This document shows, in pieces, positions 49,901-61,100 of a DNA stretch of 64,000 bases. Under the pieces are notes generated by a model. It saw only the letters and a program-made list of their open reading frames with translations, was not told the DNA's origin and searched no databases. The position numbers and the translations under genes are program-made. Origin of the DNA: Phoenix dactylifera (taxonomy: Eukaryota; Streptophyta; Magnoliopsida; Arecales; Arecaceae); the NCBI RefSeq assembly GCF_009389715.1, contig NC_052394.1, positions 21,454,899 to 21,518,898 of the forward strand, read 5' to 3'. How positions within the stretch are numbered: the stretch's first letter is position 1; the number at the start of each line of letters is the position of its first letter.

Positions 49901-52900
49901 CACATTGATAGTTGGGTAATATCCTAGTGCTGCTGCAAGAATGGGTATTTTGCAGGAGGATTTTTGGAACTAAGCAGAATCTTTGAAGTAGGTGCAGGAG
50001 GGGATATAGGTGTGACAGTGTGAAAGAGGAGCTCTCAAATCAGGATGAAAAGAGCAATTATGGTGCAATGATAATAACTAATACATTTAGATACTAATAA
50101 AACTTAAAGTAATGTAACTAATCGTCAAATTCTCTATATGATTAAGTTTGACGTTTATCTTTAGGAAAAAAATTCTAATGAATAGTTAGATAAATTTAGA
50201 TGATAACAAAAGTTAAATAGCAGAATGATGGCTCATCAGACTATTGGAATTAATTGTTCCTATCATTTAGACTAAATGGATCCCTAATTTTTTTTAGGAA
50301 CTTTTTCGGGTTCAATAACGGTCTTGAAGAGTTCTTGTTTACTATAAAGGAGGCAAACAATAGTTACATCATATGACCAATTAATTGGAATTCTTACAGT
50401 TACCTTCTTTCTTCATTCCTCAATTTAATTTAGTCATAACTTCCCATAATCTTGCTCCTTATGGTCCTAGGAACAAGTAGCTTTAGTCTTCTTTTCAGAC
50501 TCAATCTCCTGTCTATATTGTTACATTTTCTTAATGAAGATATCAAGAAGATCGTATTACTCACTATGTCTTGCCCTTTGCCCACTAGCTACCTGAACTT
50601 TTCTTCTTTAGAATTCCAGTGAATATCTCCTTTTGTTTGGTAGCTCACCATCCAACGGGTAGGCATGTGTCCCAGACATGAACTGGAGAACTCACCTGCC
50701 TTCGGTTCTGCCCGAAGGAAATCTTGTGCAATCTACTTCATGCCATTCATGCACCAGGAAAGCTTCAAACTCTATGGGATGTGTGCAGATGAAAATATCT
50801 TTCATCTGAAGTGTTGTAAAGCAATGCCCATTTGAAAAATCATATCATAGGGACCTTATACTTTCAACAACCATCTTTGCTTCATCAGTATGATTTATAG
50901 AAAGGAAAAAGGATAACCCTGATATGCCTACACAACGTGGAAAGTCAAAGTTCATTCCCAGGCGAGTTGACACTTTGGAAAGTTGTTCATGTTGCTAAAA
51001 AAATTGTAATATTGATGATGTACCATCACTATATGTTCATTTTAAGAAGTTTCTATTATGGTACAAGTAGAGGTAATGCAACACAATATTGCAAACATGG
51101 GTATTTAAGTTTGCCAGTCTTGTTGGCATACTTGATAGACAATTAGATACTTGTCCAATAAGGCGTATAACCTTCTATTAGAAATTTAAGTGAGCATAGT
51201 AACTTTCTATGTATGACCTTTCGTAGTTGACTATGCAAGTATTACACTAGCTGTTCATGTAGAGATACCTTTATACCTTTTTTCTTAGAAATTTCAGAAT
51301 ATTATAATTATGGATCCAGGTATGTCCTTTAGGACTTAAACCACCAATTTTGCCTATTACAATTATATGGTCCAGGTACCTTCTGCCAGTTGTGCCTATT
51401 TCTGTAGGGGTGATATCATGTCATAAAATAGAAGCATAATTATGGGCATCTAGGTGAATTTTTGTCATCCCTTCTTCTTTTAATCCCTGTACTTTCGTCT
51501 TCAGAGTTGCTGAGTACATTGATGAAATTCTATTTCTTGAAACCTGAATTGGGATTGTTTGAGTTATTAAATGTTGGATTGTTCTTTGCTATTTTCAGCC
51601 TATCACCTTTCAACTCTTCCTAGTGATTGCATCTCTTGGTATAGGCAAAACAATGCAACTCATCTCTGCCAAGTATCATGAAAAATCCCTTGCACGTTTA
51701 TGCTTCTTAGCAGATTCTAAAGAAGATCTTCAGAAGACTTGCCTGAATGTTGGTGTTGTCAAAAATTTCAAAAAATTTGTTGACACAATGGATTTCCTCA
51801 TCGGCTTATTTCCTATTTCTTTTTCTGGTTTTCTTTTGGTTGAGAATTCATGAGCAAATGTGACGGGTTGATACTGCCTTCACTTACTTTCCTTCAGGCT
51901 TTTTGGAAGACAAATTCTAAGAAAGAAGGTTGACCTTGTTCACCTCCTACTTATGAGTATATTCACTGCCATCAGCTAACCTCCTCCCATTGCTGATTGG
52001 TTAACAACCTACGCAATTGCTTATGACAAAGATTAGGCAATGGAGTCTTTTATTATGCATTCAGTCTGCTCAATAACTTCACATTATACATTAATGGTTG
52101 CTGTATCATTCCCTTCTAAATCACAGGAAGAAACCTTCCTTCTTACATCACTAAGTTTAAAATTTATGTATGTATTTACTTATGAGTGGAGCTAATATGT
52201 GGGCGCCTACAGCGCTAAAAGGCCGATCCTAATCTAAAGATGGGGTCCCCAGCACTGATATCCAAAGTCATTGAATGTAATCTGTTATTTTTAAACTGCT
52301 CACTATCAAAAAATTATATGATTTTGAGATCCCTAGCCTTTGCATCCAGTGGTTAAAAACAGGCATTTTAAATGACACAAAAAAATGTATATTTTTTTAT
52401 CACTAGATGTACGGGTTAAGGATCTCTAAATCACATGTTTTTAAAGTGTGCAATTTAAAGATAACAGATCACATCCAATGGTTCATCCGTGGGTTCTCCA
52501 GTCATTTGGTTAAGACCAACCTTATTAGTGTTGTTGTCTAGGTATCATATATTAGTTCTACTCTTATTTTCATTACAGAGATTGGTTGATATAGTTTTGT
52601 ATTAAAACAAGCAAAGGAAGAGTTTTATGAAGTAGATCAACTGATGCGTGGCTGAGTCTGCTGTTTCCAGTTGCCAAGGCATGTATCGTCTTGGAAGCAG
52701 AACTCAGTAATAATTAGAAAACTTACTATATATGAGTTTTTCAATTGTCATCACTATGTGTGCTGAAAAATAAATTAAAAGCCTGAGCACAGGATCAAAG
52801 TAAAAAAATTGACTAACTTTTCTGAAGAGAAAGTATAAGAAAAGGCGGAAGGCAAAGGTGATGGCATAGGGGATTCAAGATTTGCCCAAAGTTGATTAAA

Positions 52901-53307
52901 TACAAACAAAAGCTCAGATACGAAGATGGCTAGTATTAAAGATTCAATGCAAAAGCATGTTACTAAATCATCCTTCACACATGTGATGGTGGTCAAAAGA
53001 GTACTAGATAATTGTTTTCTTGATTGATAAATTATATCTGTGAAATAGAAACACCTGGAATAGTCAACATTTATCTTGAATAGTTTTTCATCATTACTGG
53101 TTGGTCTGTTTAACTAGATAAGCAGAAAGAAAAGTTTTCATCATCTGATTGGTTTTGCTTAAGGTTATATGTGCTTGTCTGATTATGTGTGCTATTGTTG
53201 GCAATATATGGGGATGATTGTTGCAGGTGAAACGGAAAGCTGAAGGCGTCGGACCATATGACTGTACTAAATATTTGAAAGACACGTCAACCTCAAAGTC
53301 CCACTAA
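43918..53307 (+). CDS. Plant-specific Ser-rich protein of unknown function (SLAWNxAFF / DEWLAALEA family)
   Basis: Eleven exons assemble in one frame into 798 residues: 43918-43978, 44782-44985, 45057-45301, 45484-45551, 45707-45858, 45965-46110, 46276-46458, 47086-48149, 48249-48360, 49571-49651 and 53227-53307 (TAA 53305-53307). Two blocks look conserved: GGGYNLRKSLAWNQAFFMEE joined to GVLNPLELSML across an exon junction, and a C-terminal block HAVPFSDEWLAALEAFGE ... GPWSPVKRKAEGVGPYDCTK. From memory, both occur in uncharacterised plant proteins described as serine/arginine repetitive matrix-like. Between them the protein is Ser/Pro/Lys-rich and probably disordered. I see no signal peptide, membrane segment or catalytic motif. 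The junction between exons 3 and 4 (45301/45484) is the least certain, and a 6-nt exon CAGAAG at 45436-45441 could be added in frame. Intron 45552-45706 is AT-AC. Confidence 0.8.
45552..45706 (+). other. U12-type AT-AC intron, 155 bp
   Basis: The donor is ATATCCTTTT (45552-45561), the minor-spliceosome consensus. A branch-site-like TTCTTAAC (45689-45696) lies 11 bases before the acceptor ...TTGTAC/ACAG (45705-45706). Splicing here joins ...PASIS to QKRVASTNAT in frame. No GT-AG alternative gives an open frame across this junction. Confidence 0.88.
46011..46070 (+). repeat. Perfect 30-bp in-frame tandem duplication in exon 6
   Basis: The unit aagaaaggaatctggttgtc + cacccttatc occurs twice with no mismatch, doubling the peptide RKESGCPPLS in the unknown gene's disordered region. 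The perfect identity points to a recent event. Confidence 0.95.
49652..53226 (+). other. Long intron of the gene at 43918
   Basis: A 3.6-kb intron (gtatgg...ttgcag) separates the exon ending PGPWSP from the last exon VKRKAEG. It is AT-rich. No intact gene is seen inside. The 76-codon frame at 51623-51853 matches nothing I recognise and may be an old transposon fragment. Confidence 0.7.
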
Positions 53308-54349
53308 TATGTTCAAACATCAATGCAACAACAATACTTCAGCTTTTCAACAGCTCTTGGATTTTCCATTTTTTTAGCAGTGACGGCATGTACAACGCGA
53401 GGAAGCTCTTCTTCATGGCTTTAAACATTTATTTGAGCCTGCCACGCTGAGCACCTAATGGTATAACTTCTCGAGCTACTTCTAATTGAACTCTTTTGTT
53501 CTTCAACAGCAAACCGGAACCCGACCATGAGGCAATTAACCATTGGAAAAGAAAACAACAGTTTTGTCAATGAAGTCCAAACATTTGCTTGGACTTGGAG
53601 ATATATCTGAGATATATCCCCCAATGATTGATATTATTGAATTGTTTATATACGTAGCATCCCAGGTTCACGTGTGGTGCCAGCTTTCATGGCCCCGGTC
53701 ATTATAAAGTGTCAGCCGTCTTGCCTGCACTCCGGCTTCTTCTGGCTTGATTCTGAGAATGAGAAACCAACTATGGATGCAATGATGATTTATTTGGTAG
53801 ACTAAGGTTGTAAATTAGGTGCAACCTGGCGTCAAACAAGTAGGGCAATCAATCACATGAAGATAAACTGTTCCAGGTAAGTGCCACTAGCCTTTGTGTT
53901 AGACGCCATTATGGTCTGGGGAATTCAAAAAAATTGGGCTCACTTTTATGAACTTCGTCCTCATCTACGATCAGGGACAATGGGGTTTAATTTTGTCCTC
54001 ATCTACGGTCACTTTTTTAACTTTGAAACCGTCCATTTATTTCTAAACCCCCAGGCTCACTTTTTATATTCAAATCCTTCGTTAGCTCCATGAATTTCAT
54101 GGACAAGGGTTATATTCAAACCCTTTTATTTTATGTGATGTTTACATATGCTAATCAGCAACAGAACTAGGGTAAAATCACACTAGTACAAGCTGCTGAT
54201 ATTTCATGTCGATGGCATAACAGCTAGCTTTACTCTCCACGATAAGTAGAGATTTTTACACTGAAGCTGATAGGTTTGACGCTTTGACCGACTATTTAGA
54301 CACAAAATTATAGAATTTGATAACCCTTAACGGACAAAAAATAAAGAAT

Positions 54350-54352
<3 letters not shown>

Positions 54353-54382
<30 letters not shown>
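54353..54382. repeat. (AT)n microsatellite
   Basis: About 15 AT units lie in the spacer between the convergent genes. Confidence 0.95.
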
Positions 54383-54386
<4 letters not shown>

Positions 54387-54552
54387 CATTTGATGCATAT
54401 GCTAGAAATTTCTAAATTACATAATTTCTAATATATAAATAATTTAAAAATAACAAATCACATCTAATAATTTGGATCAACAATGTAAAACCCACCAGTC
54501 CAATTTAAACCCAACTGGATTTGAGTGGAATCCAGTGTGTATCCTAGAGCTC

Positions 54553-54783
54553 TAGGAAAAGCAGCCTTGGGATCTACAAGTGTTGCTCAATTACCTAGTG
54601 GGACCTTTGGGAGCCAAGCACAACCAAAGGATGCAAACTACTGGATCGAAGTCATCAAACTTGAGACCTAAAAAAGCTAATACTAGTCCACTTCAGTCTG
54701 AAGATATCACTTCTGGTCCAAATGAAGTGCTTATGGATATGTCTATTAACAAGAAAAAAAAAGCAAACAAGAGGTCCATTTGA
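54553..54783 (+). pseudogene. Possible decayed exon fragment
   Basis: One frame reads GSTSVAQLPSGTFGSQAQPK then DANYWIEVIKLET and stops. A second frame, overlapping at the stop, reads KKANTSPLQSEDITSGPNEV and ends KKKKANKRSI before TGA. The two pieces together have protein-like composition and could be one sequence split by a frameshift. I do not recognise the parent gene. Confidence 0.25.
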
Positions 54784-55150
54784 CTTAAGTTACTCACATG
54801 GCAGTGAAAAGATGAATACTGCTGCACCATCTCTGAAGGTCCACCTTGTATACCCTGCTTTATGTACAAAGCACATGAAAGCCCAACCAAAATAAATAAG
54901 AGTTTCTGCCAACTACTTCCCATATCCTATCTACAGTTTCCCTGTACATGATAAATCAATCAGCGACCTGCTTGTTACTGCTCTGTACACTGGTCAAGAT
55001 GGGCTTCCTTTTGTTTCTCCACAATCAGCTCCATCATATACCATTTCGGAAAGCAACCCCTCTGTTTGCACCAATATCCTCCTAAATTTTATAATTAAAA
55101 CTTCATACGTCTATATACTTGTTCAATGACATCGGAGTCAATCTTGCAGA

Positions 55151-58100
55151 CTAAGAGAGATGGAAGGACCCTTGTCCTTCCGTTATTGCATACAACATCC
55201 TCTGTCTCATTCTCTCCTGCAAACAAATTATAAGATGATCAGTACAATTCAACTTAAAAAGGCTTGAACATAATTCTGATTTTTTTTTAAAAAAAATAGA
55301 GAGAAAGATGTATTTAGTTCTGATGGACAATGTGGTTCATATCAAATGTTGCCAGTCAGTTTGCAGAATGGCAACAGGCAATGGAAAAAGGAAGATTGAT
55401 AACCTTAGAAGAGTAAGGAGGGAGCTTGAGATAATTAGCGCAGGTCATCACACTTGGCAAGTCCAAATCCGCATCTTGGCAACAATGCTGCTTGTCAAAA
55501 ACAAAAGGCAGGTTATGTATTGTGAGTTGATATGTAAATTCAAATGATGGTTATCTTATAAACTAAAAATTGACAAACCTTACGAACAACTGTCAGTTTT
55601 GGGTTGAGTGCGGCCAAGCCACCTGGAGGCAGTCGACGGGCTCCTGTCACAAATTGCAGGAAAGCTCTACGCTGATCGCATTCAAACTCTTGTATGATTT
55701 CTAATAACTGTAAAAAACAAGAAATTAGTGCTCAGTACAGTGTAAAGAAGAAGCGAAGAAGAAGAGGAGGAGGCACTTGAATTGAAGGTGCTTGCTGAGA
55801 GAACATTGTAAGGAATACTGACATTAACAACAGGAAGACTGCTGGCTGTGTAGCCATGATCAAACTTGATGTGATCCACAAGCTCAGTAAACTGTGAGGA
55901 AACAAAAATCATGAGGTCTGATAATCATCAGTATCCAGCATCATTCAAGTAACTAAAAGATTTAAGGACTACATACATCCCAAGTATCTCGTTCTCCACA
56001 AAGTAATCGCTCAAGCTCGTCTTCAGTAAAGATTTGAAGAGTTCTCAGCGGAAACACCTAAAATATAGACAATATGGGGCAAAATTACATGGACAGCAGA
56101 AACATGCATTTAAATTGCCAATACTTGCAACATGAACCGCTACCATTTAAACAGATTGAAATGCACAACAAATAATAGGAATCTTACAAATCAAAATATA
56201 GTGATAGAAAAGAATTGCCTGAAAATAGATGGAGCATCGGGATCATTTAAATGAAGAGGGGACAACAATAAAGAGCAGCTAACATTCTCCTTTGCAATTC
56301 TAAAAATTATGCCATGACTCCTACTTCGTACACATGCACAAAGATGGAATATTTTCTCCAGATATGCAGAGAGGTAGAATATGAGCCCAGATTTTGTTAG
56401 AATACTTGTTGCCAATATAAAGGTCATTTTCATCCCCTCTGCGATTTTGTAGTCATTTTAATTTTAACAATGCAACCTAACGACTATGACATATTTAATG
56501 TCACAATTCCAGATGTTCGTATTTGAAAAATCACATCCACGTCCTCTTCCAGGACATCAGTTGCCCCTATTCTAAAATAACGTACAGCATAAACAGCCAT
56601 CCGATGGTTGTAACATGATTACTACCAATAGCAACTTTCACATTTCACAAAGTTTTGCGCAAAAATGAACTATGTTTGTATTCTTCAGTTCAGTCATATA
56701 AATGTAAAATTAAATCAAAGATGTTTATAGTATATTAGATGATTTCTTTCTGAACAATTCAGTCATATAAATGTAAAATTAAATCAAAGATGTTTATAGT
56801 ATATTAGATGATTTCTTTCTGAACAATACAGGGAAAACAAATTTAAGTAACTTCTCAACAAGTAGGCTACAGTGTCACACTATTACAGACCTTGTTAAAT
56901 CCAGATTTGAAAGCTTCCACTTGTCTAGCAATTCCACTCTTGATAGTTGCATCGGCAACTAGTGCAACATACTCTTCTAAGTTAGAAATATTTACCTACA
57001 AAAGAAATCAAAAGAATAATTTATTAAGCTACTTCAAAAGTCAAAGGAAGAATATTTCATAAAGAAGAGTATTGTGTATTACCATTTTCGAGTTACTTTC
57101 AGAAGTAAGCTCATAATCGGAGTAGCCTGGAAGAGTGAAACCAAGACAAAGATCCTCTATTCTAGTATTGCGGTAATCTAAATCTGATGCACACTTGTAA
57201 TTTTCTTTAGAAATGGACTCTAAAAATCTTTTCCTATAGACAAGAGCTTGAAACTCCTGCAGAGTCCTTCCAAGTTTGGGATCAAATGATTCGATATCAT
57301 ACATACCAAGCTCCTAAAGAAATATGGATGCCAAATTTTACTATCAGGCTGTATGATTGAAAAAATAAATAAACAAAATTTTCAATAGTTTAGATATAGT
57401 TTTAACAGAAAACCTGCTCAAGGATAACTTTGTAAAATGCTTTAGAAAATGGTATATCTAGGATTCTCCCATCTTTAATTGCCTTTGCTACAAGCTGCCC
57501 AAGAAGGGAGAACTTTTTAATTACTTCTGCAAATTGGATCCCATTTGAGACACTGTTTGCTGCTGACCAAGGCTGAGGAAACAATCCAAAAGGAGCTGGC
57601 ACGAATCCAGATTCACCAACTACTTTGCCTGATCCAGCATGAAGACCCAGATCCTCTCTCCACATTCCCAACCCAACTTTTTGAAATTCGTGACTTACCA
57701 ATGTATAGAATTCCATTGTTGGGCCTAAGCCAGTACCTACTTCCTCATTGTATTCCACTTCGAGAACAGCCTTACCACGAGCATGTAACTCCATCATTTT
57801 TGCAGCAGAACCCAAAACATCATTGCGATTAACTTTGAATTTCGTACGGGAAAATGAACCTGATTGTAGCCGTCTTTCAATAACATAGTTGGTGTCACTG
57901 CTATTCAGATGTTGAATTTGATTAAGCTGAGTTATTGAAGAACCAAATGCAGTCAAATGGAAGTACTTCCATCTTGCCTCAAAAGAAAATAAGAAAGGGC
58001 ACGAAGCCATTAACTGACTACACCAAAGAGGCATGCTGCCAGAGCTTAGTGCCAGTGGATCTCGCATTTGCTGCTCCAGTTTATCGGTCAGCTTACCGCT

Positions 58101-61100
58101 CATGAACTCAGCCTGCGGAACTGAAGACATTATCACTTTCAGATCATCAAAACTGTCTATTCTACCTTCAGCAAATGCTCGGTTCCTTTCATCAGACAAC
58201 AGATGAAATGAAACCCTGTTCAAGCCTTCCAGAATTTTCAGCATAAACAATATATCATATGAGGGATTGGACTTATCGAGTTTACAGGGAAGCTCAGCTT
58301 GCACCATACTGGTGAAAAATGATAGTTTCTGCCATGAGGAACCAATTTTGTTCCAAAAAAGAGATGCTTCACAAAGCATTTGAGAATCATTCGATTTTGG
58401 TTCTGCTCTTTTATATTTTACTTTGTAAATTTCATTCCAGAATTTTGGACCAACAATTACATCAGGTTCTGCACTTAACAGCTCCTGTAGAATTGCTTGA
58501 TAAAGAGTAACAGACCGATCAAGTTGTTTTCCTTCAAAGCAAAAGCTCAACTTTTGCTCTGCACACACATTGCTTGGAGATGCAGATCCCGTTCTGACTT
58601 CAGCTCGTCTCTCACCAAGAGATGAAAGGTTGGAGGTAGTCACTGTACGTGAACAAATTTAACAAGTCAATAGTCTTACATAAAATACAGAGATTCCATA
58701 AGCCTCGACGCATACTAGATACAAAAGAATAATCTCTATCTTTACTGGAGTGGACTTACCAGCTACTAGATCTCTCTGTCTAGGGCTAAGATCTGCTGAT
58801 AAAGATTGTCCTTCCTGACATGCAACACCCTGAAAAACAAGATAATCAGGAATTACAACAGAAAAGAAGCTTGTCTACCTTCAACATTAAAAAATGTCAA
58901 TTTTTTAAGATTCTTAGCAGAAAGAATATACAAATGTGCATGACTTGTTTTGAAAAGATAGCAATCTCTAACATGTCAAAGTCAGGTTATATCATTTTTA
59001 TCCAAAAAGATATACCTTTTCCCCTTTCACCTATCTTTCCCCCTTAAACTCCTTAAACATTAGCAAATTATAAATGATACGTCCTTGAAGACCCCTGATT
59101 TTTCAATCCAAAAATAAAAATAAAAATAAAGGAGTTTGTTAGCTTACAAATGCATGCTCAACTTTACAAGAAGCTAGTATTTCACATGTTACATTTTAAG
59201 AATCACTAAAGGAGAAGACCATAAAGCATCACAAACCACAACCACAACCGGCAAACCTTACCCCAGAGTCTTAGGCTGACTCCTGCAGTCCTTACAATGG
59301 AACCAGTACATGCCATTAACAAAAAGGATTCCCAATTTTTTTTCCTTTGTGCATGCGTGTTTGTGGGGCGGAGGTAGATTAATCTTTGACAAACAAATAA
59401 TAAACCTAATTTATAAAATTGAAATTGTAAACAGAAATGGTACCTCTGATAAGCTGGAAAAAGATGGTTCCTGCAAGGTCTTGGCAACTATTTCTTCAGG
59501 ATTCCTCCCTTCAGCATGTGTACTCCCTGATGCAATATCACCTGTGCGGACTATATCCTTTCCTGCAGATTCCATCTGATGTTCATTACTCTTTGCACTA
59601 ACTTTAGGCCATATATACCCTTCAATAGCATCCAACGATGAAGAAGGCTCAACATTTAGCACATTATCATAGTCATGCAAGGTTGTCTCCCCTTCTTCCC
59701 TCACAAAGTGTATTTTTAAGCAGGGATGCATGGTGGGGCGCCTGAACGGGATATCAACATAAATATTTCTAGGCTTGGAAACATGGCTCGATATAACAGG
59801 AAAACTATCAAAAGAAGATAATGCATTCTGCAATTTCCGTACTAATAATGTCAAAAGCATATTCTCCCATCCCTGGTTCATTTTCGACAAAGAAATACAG
59901 GCAAATGTCTGGAACCTCCTCAGTACAGCAAGAAAGTGATTCGATAAGTCACCATCACACAAAGTTCCTTGGAGGTACTTGCCATTGGACAAATAATGTG
60001 CCAAGGATCTTACGATTCCACTCTCAATGAACTCAAAAGTGGACATAGTTTCTCCCCCATAAAGCTCCCTCATTACTTGATCTAATATATGAGATAAATA
60101 CTCTTCATTTTGTGCACAACCATCATTAGTTGCAGATCTATCCACATTATCATTTAGAACAGCACAGAAAGTTTTGAGCTTCTGTAAGATTTCAGTCAAA
60201 CCCATCTCAGAATTAACTGCTTCACTAGGGAAGTAGGTAGTCTTTATATGCCTTGCCAAGATAAGAACAGTATCTTTTCCAAGTCTGCATGCTTTCATCT
60301 CTGAGGATAAAGCTCTAGATGAATCAAATGCATAGCACAAGCATCTAGATATATCTCTGGCAGCCACCTGATTATCTGAGTGTTGCATGTGACTGGACTG
60401 TTGCGCAGATTGCAAGCAGTTTTCTTTAATGAGAAGTGAGTCAATCGCATAAATGACACCCTCCTTAACAAAAGAGCTCAAGAAAACACCAGGAAGCTTT
60501 TGCATAAGAATCTCAACAGTCTTCAGAGTTGAAATCAACACATGGTGATCTTTTCGGGCCAACAAACCAGCTAAAAAGCTGTAACAAAGACCATTGGAAA
60601 AAATTATATAAACAGATTCCACAGTTCCCAATTGGATACAAACATTAAATAGTGAGTCTTGTTTACCTTGAAATGTTTGTAACCTTGAGCAAGTCCATAA
60701 GCATTTCTGGAGTACTAAAATAAACAATATTGTTTATGATTGAAATACAGACATAAGAAATGTATAAATTTGCACCAGAATTGACCACCTGTACCAAATT
60801 TTGAAGAGAGTTTAGATTATAATGTGCAGGTTACAGTGTGAACTGTTTGCATCAACACACCTGGATAGATACAGGAAGAATATCCATTGAAAACTGATGC
60901 AGAAAACTAGGTTGATCCACTAAAATCTTTTCCTTGGCTAGCACTACTTGAATATCTCCAACATCTCTTGCCACAGGAGGGATCAGCTGGTTCAGTAACT
61001 TCAAAACTTCGTGCACCTGTGGGGGAAATGTATTCAATAATTTTGAGTATACCTCCTTCCCATGTATAAGAAAATATTCTGAATTCAAGCAACTTTTTTT

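Larger units (their letters stand above)
53308..55150. other. 3' flanks between two convergent genes
   Basis: This tail-to-tail spacer should hold both 3' UTRs. It contains an (AT)n run at 54353-54382 and a coding-like remnant at 54553-54783 (listed separately). Nothing else is supported. Confidence 0.5.

Noticed and set aside
51623..51853. 76-codon frame in the long intron
   Set aside because: It is not bounded by usable splice sites in phase with the host gene and matches no family I know.
59411..59443. Extension of the UPL4 exon beyond 59444 (…PFLFTISIL)
   Set aside because: This is intron read-through; the donor at 59443 gives the in-frame join SLSE/GVACQEG.
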